A stretch of DNA of 53,556 nt from NCBI GenBank assembly GCA_905221605.1, contig CAJNDS010000077.1:30001-83556 (forward strand), in the 5' to 3' direction. Made by a program: the position numbers and the translations under genes. Of the stretch, positions 49,063 to 53,556 are shown piece after piece. A model generated the notes under the pieces. It was not told the DNA's origin. It worked only from the letters and a program-made list of their open reading frames with translations, and did no database searches. The DNA comes from Symbiodinium natans. Its lineage: Eukaryota; Sar; Dinophyceae; Suessiales; Symbiodiniaceae. Numbering within the stretch: the first letter of the stretch is position 1; each line of letters begins with the position of its first letter.

Positions 49063-49104
49063 ATCGATTCCCCACAGAAGGGATTCCATGACGACCTGGC
49101 AAAC
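49063..49104 (+). CDS. Exon candidate with strong acceptor
   Basis: CTGTTCCTTTGCAG ends at 49062, the best acceptor-like sequence in this part. Codons read IDSPQKGFHDDLANP. The 3' boundary is unclear (GC at 49100 after CCTG, or run-on into CCCTAAG). The downstream flank is CCCTAAA, opposite to the usual bracket. Confidence 0.3.
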
Positions 49105-49216
49105 CCTAAGCCCTGAACCCTAAACCCTAAACCCTAAACCCTAAACCCTAAACCCTAAACCCTAAACCCTAAACCCTAAACCCTAAACCCTAAACCCTAA
49201 ACCCTAACCCTAAACC
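49105..49216 (-). repeat. CCCTAAA tract, 16 units
   Basis: One CCCTAA hexamer near the right end. Confidence 0.97.
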
Positions 49217-49227
49217 TATATACTCAG

Positions 49228-49337
49228 AGTTTCCGGATGACATCCTAAACGCAAGGACGATCCTCCGCCGACAAAAGTGCCCCGCACGATGCCCCGAGCC
49301 GTGTCCCGACCTGTGCGGCCTGGCCAGGCTTGGCTGA
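49228..49337 (+). CDS. Exon candidate, Cys/Pro-rich
   Basis: TATATACTCAG ends at 49227. The frame reads FPDDILNARTILRRQKCPAR then CPEPCPDLCGLARLG to TGA (49335). Four cysteines in CPARCPEPCPDLC resemble a metal-binding or disulphide-rich knuckle. CCCTAAA upstream, TTTAGGG downstream at 49352. Confidence 0.35.
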
Positions 49338-49351
49338 TAATTCTGAGTCGG

Positions 49352-49543
49352 TAGGGTTTAGGGTTTAGGGTTTAGGGTTTAGGGTTTAGGGTTAGGGTTT
49401 AGGGTTTAGGGTTTAGGGTTTAGGGTTTAGGGTTTAGGGTTTAGGGTTTAGGGTTTAGGGTTTAGGGTATAGGGTTTAGGGTTTAGGGTCTAGGGTTTAG
49501 GGTTCAGGGTTTAGGGTTTAGGGTTTAGGGTTTAGGGTTTAGG
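49352..49543 (+). repeat. TTTAGGG tract, 27 units
   Basis: A few TATAGGG, TCTAGGG and TTCAGGG variants, and one hexamer. Confidence 0.97.
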
Positions 49544-49830
49544 GGTTATCCTCGGCTAAAAAGAATGGCGCGGTGCTCCAAGTGCCTGACTGAAGTTTCG
49601 AGGAACCTCAAGATTTGCAGGATATCCTTTAAAAGGGGGGTTTACGAAATAAGGGACCAACCCTAAGCCCTAAACCCTAAACCCTAAACCCTAAACCCCC
49701 TACAAGGTACCCCCTAATTTCGGAAACCCCATAGAGCCCTTGCGGAAAAGCCTCGAAAGCCTGAACCCTAAACCTACGCCCTGCCATTCACAGGAGTTAG
49801 GCCCTGAGCCCTGTGGGAACAGAGCCCTTT
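49544..49830. other. Unique islet with short CCCTAAA tract
   Basis: CCCTAAA at 49664-49699. No exon identified. Confidence 0.35.
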
Positions 49831-49882
49831 GGGGTTTAGGGCTTAGGGTTTAGGGTTTTGGGTTTAGGGTTTAGAGTTCAGG
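49831..49882 (+). repeat. TTTAGGG tract, about 6 units, degenerate
   Basis: Variants GCTTAGG, TTTTGGG and TTCAGGG. Confidence 0.9.
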
Positions 49883-50000
49883 GTTCATGCTGGCAACCAT
49901 ACTAAGGATGATAGCGAAGAATGGAAATCGCCATGGTCATCGCCTTGGAATCTAACCCCCAGAACGTTTCGCATACAAGCACACAATGCCATTCTCATCT

Positions 50001-50058
50001 AAACCCTAAACCCTAAACCCTAAACCCTAAACCACTTCCCCCCCCCCCCCCCCCCCCC
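50001..50058 (-). repeat. CCCTAAA tract plus C run
   Basis: Four CCCTAAA units, then about 20 C, which doubles as a polypyrimidine tract for the next exon. Confidence 0.95.
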
Positions 50059-50083
50059 TCCGCAACATGCTGGCCCGGCCCAG

Positions 50084-50145
50084 GATTTGGAGGCCACAGC
50101 CGCTGCCACTGAAACGGCCGTCCCAGGCCCAGGCCTTGCTTGGAG
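50084..50145 (+). CDS. 62-bp exon candidate with telomeric donor
   Basis: GGCCCAG ends at 50083 after a poly-C tract. Codons read DLEATAAATETAVPGPGLAW then R. The donor GGAG|GTTTAGGG starts at 50146, the first base of a 13-unit telomeric tract. The Ala/Thr-rich helix resembles other islets. Family unknown. Confidence 0.45.
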
Positions 50146-50236
50146 GTTTAGGGTTTAGGGTTTAGGGTTTAGGGTTTAGGGTTTAGGGTTTAGGGTTTAG
50201 GGTTTAGGGTTTAGGGTTTAGGGTTTAGGGTTTAGG
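50146..50236 (+). repeat. TTTAGGG tract, 13 units
   Basis: Perfect except one hexamer at the end. Confidence 0.97.
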
Positions 50237-50245
50237 GTTAGGGTC

Positions 50246-50345
50246 TGTACTTCAAACTGTACTGATTGGCCCCTTAAGTGCCCCAATATGGTTAGAAGTT
50301 ATAAGTACAGCTACTTATTAGCCAACTATAACTGTTCACAAGAGG
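50246..50345. mobile_element. MITE-like family A, internal fragment
   Basis: GTACTGATTGGCCCCTTAAG, TGCCCCAATATGGTTA and AACTATAACTGTTC match inner parts of family A; termini absent. Confidence 0.6.
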
Positions 50346-50361
50346 CTCCCTTTCAGCACCC

Positions 50362-50538
50362 TACTTGGAGGTTCATGGTGCTCATTGGCTGGTTTAAGGT
50401 TTAGGGTTTAGGGAACGAACCAATCATAACTGTACTTATAGCTGTACTTATCAGCCCCTTGAGTGCCCTAATATCGTTATCAGTACAGTTATCAGTACAG
50501 TTATATTTGGTGAAGAAGTACCATTGAGCCTCCAAGTA
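50362..50538. mobile_element. MITE-like family A with telomeric insertion
   Basis: TACTTGGAGGTTCATGGTGC on the left and the complementary TTGAGCCTCCAAGTA on the right define the element. An insertion at about 50392-50413 carries GGTTTAGGGTTTAGGG, absent from the copy at 10079. Confidence 0.8.
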
Positions 50539-50610
50539 GGGTTTAGGGATTCACGGGATTCTGGGGATCGGGGGTTCATTGTTTCGGGCCGGAGATTTGT
50601 CAACAAATGA

Positions 50611-50855
50611 ATGTGCGCGCGTGCGCGTGCGCGTGCGCGTCCGCGTGCGCGTGTGCGTGCGCGTGCGCGTGCGCGCGCCTGCGTGCCTGCGTGCCTGCGT
50701 ACCTGCGTGCCTGCGTGCCTGCGTGCCTGCGTGCATGCGTGTGCGTGCGTGTGCGTGTGTGTGTGCGTATACGTGCCGCGTGCACGCGTGCGCGCGCGTG
50801 TGCGCGTGCGCGCGTGCGCGCGTGCGTGTGCGCGTGCGCGTGTGCGTGTGTCTGT
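50611..50855. repeat. Alternating GT/GC repeats and GCCTGCGT octamers
   Basis: GTGCGC units, then about seven CCTGCGTG octamers (50678-50740), then GTGTGC/GCGC. Alternating purine-pyrimidine, Z-DNA-prone. Confidence 0.95.
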
Positions 50856-51200
50856 TTGGTAACCATGTTTCTTCTTGCCCCTAGAAAATAGTTCTAGTAA
50901 GACTCGTGATTGCCGAAGATATCGTTACCATTTCGTTACCTACATTCATGTACTAGTGCTGTCAGCCCTGCGAGAGCGCATCACATGGGCAAATATGAAA
51001 AGAAGTATCCCCCAGAGATTTGAGATGTTCCTCCTTAGACTAGTAGTCCTTCATAGGCATCATAGCATTATAGTACCCCCTATCAACATGTCTATTAAGA
51101 GTCCTTAATAGGGACTAGAGTATGGGAAATCCCAAAGAATGCCTGAGGCATGCTTGGAGACAAATGGTTCGGCTTCAAAAAAACACTCTCACAGAAGCCC
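50856..51200. other. Unique sequence with family C relative
   Basis: 51030-51118 has AGTCCTTCATAGG ... ATTAAGAGTCCTTAATAGGG, related to 41271-41336. A 77-codon frame crosses the region. Confidence 0.4.
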
Positions 51201-51240
51201 TAAACCCTAGCCCTAAACCCGAAACCCTAAACCCTAAAGC
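51201..51240 (-). repeat. CCCTAAA tract, about 5 units
   Basis: Units CCCGAAA and CCCTAG included. Confidence 0.9.
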
Positions 51241-51254
51241 CCCAGACCCTACAG

Positions 51255-51321
51255 AGGCTGTCCGGATTCGCCCGGCCCAGGGAGGACACCAGCTGGCAGC
51301 GCCTGTTCAGCATGAGGCGCG
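51255..51321 (+). CDS. 67-bp exon candidate
   Basis: CCCTACAG ends at 51254. Codons read RLSGFARPREDTSWQRLFSM then RR, and the donor GTCAGG is at 51322. Degenerate GGGTTTGG repeats follow at 51327. Basic, mixed helix; family unknown. Confidence 0.35.
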
Positions 51322-51568
51322 GTCAGGGTTTGGGGTTTGGGGTTTGGGGTCTCTCTCAGGCTCATATAAAAGCTCAATTTGGGGTGCCGCACAATCGTGA
51401 GCCTGCTTCCTGAACAGGATCCATGGTTGAACGATCCCCGCAAAGGTCTCTGGGTTTGGGGGTTTAGGGTTTAGAGTTTAGGGGATGGCTGTCATCCCTC
51501 CCTGCCCTCCCTTACTCCGTTCGAAACTTCCGGAAGGGCTACAGTACTGTCCCCGCTAAACCGTAGAG

Positions 51569-51772
51569 ATGTTGCCGCCAGAACCCCAAATCGCTCATCC
51601 ATTGCCTGGGGCGTGTTGTGTGGTTCTTTTGTGTCATGAGGCAGAACCTGACTTGGATGTTCATGTGCTAGAGCTCAGGTTGCTCAGGTTGCAAGTAGGA
51701 CTACAACAGTCAGAATTAGCTGGTTGGAAGCTTATTTGCGGCGCTTTGAACTCTACCTATTCCTACCCCTGA
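51569..51772 (+). CDS. 67-codon open frame with ATG, unknown
   Basis: Starts ATG at 51569, TGA at 51770-51772. Includes HVLELRLLRLQVGLQQSELA, leucine-rich and helical. It could be a small protein or an exon of a coiled-coil gene. No motif recognised. Confidence 0.25.
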   Translation: MLPPEPQIAHPLPGACCVVLLCHEAEPDLDVHVLELRLLRLQVGLQQSELAGWKLICGALNSTYSYP

Positions 51773-51792
51773 ACCTTGAAGCGGCCTGCCCT

Positions 51793-51826
51793 GAACCCTA
51801 ACCCTAAACCCTAAACCCTAAACCCT
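51793..51826 (-). repeat. CCCTAAA tract, 5 units
   Basis: Ends at CCCTTGAG, the proposed acceptor of the next exon. Confidence 0.94.
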
Positions 51827-51830
51827 TGAG

Positions 51831-51884
51831 CTGGATTTGCAAGGCGCCGTCAGAGCAGCCATCCGAAGAGGGCACATGGCCTGA
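51831..51884 (+). CDS. Exon candidate between C and T tracts
   Basis: After CCCTTGAG (ending 51830) codons read LDLQGAVRAAIRRGHMA then TGA (51882-51884). A second frame (WICKAPSEQPSEEGTWPDNE) stays open to the TTTAGGG tract. The first looks more protein-like. The choice is not settled. Confidence 0.3.
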   Translation: MDLQGAVRAAIRRGHMA

Positions 51885-51957
51885 CAATGAGGCGCCTGAC
51901 GCGCCTTGCCTTGGTTGGGCCATCCTCGGTCACGGAAGCCCACAGGGTTTGGGTTCG

Positions 51958-52035
51958 GGGTTTAGGGTTTAGGGTTTAGGGCTTAGGGTTTAAGATTTAG
52001 GGTTTAGGGTTCAGGGTTTAGGGTTTACGGTGTAG
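51958..52035 (+). repeat. TTTAGGG tract, about 11 units
   Basis: Variants GCTTAGG, AGATTTAG and TTCAGGG. Confidence 0.95.
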
Positions 52036-52038
52036 CAC

Positions 52039-52445
52039 GTGTCAGCTGAACGCAATAGTGTGAAGACATGCCCACCCCAAGGCCACCCAATCACAACTCA
52101 CTGCGAAACCAAGCCGGAGCCAGCCCAAACCAAACCAACCATTCACAACTCACACGTCGAACATTCTCATCAGAGGGCACTGAAGTTAGTTCGGACTGCG
52201 AATGGTTGGGAAAGATTTCGAAGACGAGGAAGCTCCAACAGGCAGCAGCCCAGCCAAAATTTGGGGCCACCCCTTCAGGTGTTTGCGAAGGGGACGGCCA
52301 GCCCCAAAAGGCGAGGGAGACACCCCTATGTTGGGCGACTCTTGCTCGGCGACCGCGGCTCTGCAGCCCAGCAGAGCCTGCCGCGGTCTCGCTGAGCGCT
52401 CGATTGCGCCCGCCTACCCCAACAGAGCTTACAGGGGGGGCGGGC
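52039..52445 (+). other. GC-rich islet with two overlapping open frames
   Basis: Frames of 118 and 130 codons overlap. One contains TEVSSDCEWLGKISKTRKLQ, the other ERFRRRGSSNRQQPSQNLGP. The 3' part (52386-52420) matches 41862-41900. Coding frame undecided. Confidence 0.3.
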
Positions 52446-52448
52446 GGG

Positions 52449-52518
52449 TTTAGGGTTTAGGGTTTAGGGTCTAGGGTCTAGTCTAGGGTTTAGGGTTTAG
52501 GGTTTAGGTTTAGGGTTT
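52449..52518 (+). repeat. TTTAGGG tract, about 9 units
   Basis: TCTAGGG doublet in the middle. Confidence 0.95.
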
Positions 52519-53100
52519 TGCCTTGAACATCTACATGGCTCTATTTTTTCAGAGCATATCCGAAATCTCATGTGGGCATGGCGTTCCCCTCTACTGTAGA
52601 CCTATTCTGGGCCGTGACCTTTTGAGAGACGGAGTTTTGGGTTTGGGGTTTAGGGTTTCGGGCGCCCATCTGAGGATAGCATGCCCACACCGTCGCAGCC
52701 CAGTCAACCATCGGCATCCCGCCTGGGAATGAGAAGCGATGTTGGGGGTTCCAATCGAGATTCCGGGTCCCTAAACCCCGAAACGATGAACCCTAAACCC
52801 TAAAGCGCCTGCAAGAAGGGGGCCCCAGCAAACGGGCCCTTAGGGTTCAGCATTTCTTGTTCAAGCGTTCACTGGTTTAGTACCCACCCACCCAGAGAAT
52901 CCCATACCATTACAACGACTAGAAGTTTCGCACGCGTCCCAAACCCTAGGCCTCAAACACCCTAAAGACTTGGCCCTGAACCCTGAACCTTACACCCTAC
53001 TCTTGGAACCTTCAGCCTTGAACCTTAAACCTTAGACCTTCAACCCTAAATCCCAGGCCTTGGAACCCTAAACCCTAAGGCCCTAGGCCCTAAGGCACCC
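52519..53100. other. Unique sequence and degenerate CCTTAAA-type repeats
   Basis: 52935-53100 holds worn CCCTGAA, CCTTGAA and CCTTAGA units. No gene seen. Confidence 0.5.
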
Positions 53101-53335
53101 TTGACCTTGCCCGATGTTTTTCCTGACCTTGTCCAATTCTTTTTGTTTATGGCCTCTTGCCCAACCTCTTTGTGACCTTGCCAAAGCTTTTATGAATTTG
53201 GCAAGGTCACAAAAAGATTGGGCAAGATCATAAAGAATTGTGCAAGGTCACAAAAAGGTTGGGCAACGTCATGGGTTAGCCGACGGATCTTGCCCAATGG
53301 CTTTATGACCGTGCCCAATGATTTGTTGACCTTGC
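53101..53335. repeat. ~30-bp repeats in both orientations with a perfect-arm hairpin
   Basis: CTTGCCCAACCTCTTTGTGA...CCAAA (53156-53185) and its near-complement (53197-53226) form a hairpin. Other GACCTTGCCCAA units lie on both sides. Confidence 0.85.

Positions 53336-53556
<221 letters not shown>

Overview
The window is eukaryotic nuclear DNA from an organism with Arabidopsis-type telomere repeats (TTTAGGG). It holds about sixty interstitial telomeric tracts in both orientations, many mini- and microsatellites, short inverted-repeat elements, two 100-N assembly gaps, and no long convincing open reading frame. The GC-rich coding style of the small exon-like pieces, the huge repeat load and the heptamer type suggest an alveolate alga, most likely a dinoflagellate (Suessiales or Symbiodiniaceae style) and less likely a chromerid. 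This is an inference from sequence style, not an identification. || Layout. 1-15,500: telomeric tracts separated by 50-400 bp islets; some islets look like single exons, others hold short inverted-repeat elements, and 6.27-8.0 kb is a block of TTTAGGA, a 31-bp minisatellite and a ~180-bp triplicated unit. 15.5-22.3 kb: pyrimidine-rich field of degenerate repeats with splice-acceptor-like motifs, a ~0.9-kb duplication across the first gap (17,963-18,062) and a three-stage heptamer ladder. 22.3-29.5 kb: ~90-bp, 55-bp, 31-bp and 87-bp tandem arrays, and a dense field of CTATTCGAA hairpins. 29.6-34.0 kb: telomere-bracketed exon-like islets. 34.0-39.3 kb: two copies of a 2.3-kb element with ~54-bp terminal inverted repeats and an internal ~110-bp array, the first cut by the second gap (35,957-36,056); between them lies a methyltransferase-like exon. 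39.4-45.9 kb: variant telomeric heptamers, a higher-order CCAAA array and a G-rich block. 46-53.1 kb: more telomere-bracketed exon-like islets and MITE-like elements. 53.1-53.6 kb: an inverted 30-mer cluster and a GTT array. || Main pattern. In about twenty cases a 50-250 bp islet is preceded by CCCTAAA repeats and followed by TTTAGGG repeats on the plus strand. Several of these islets read as one exon on the plus strand with an AG acceptor and a GT donor. In some, the donor is itself the first GT of a TTTAGGG tract (31,111; 50,146) or the acceptor grows directly out of a CCCTAAA tract (33,870). Several exons encode coiled-coil-like peptides, so part of the window may be one or more plus-strand genes with tiny exons and long introns whose ends carry complementary telomeric repeats. 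The same bracket is also the polarity of a telomere-capped linear fragment, which is the main rival explanation. No transcript evidence is available here, so all exon calls are provisional. No rRNA, tRNA, CRISPR array or autonomous transposase was recognised.
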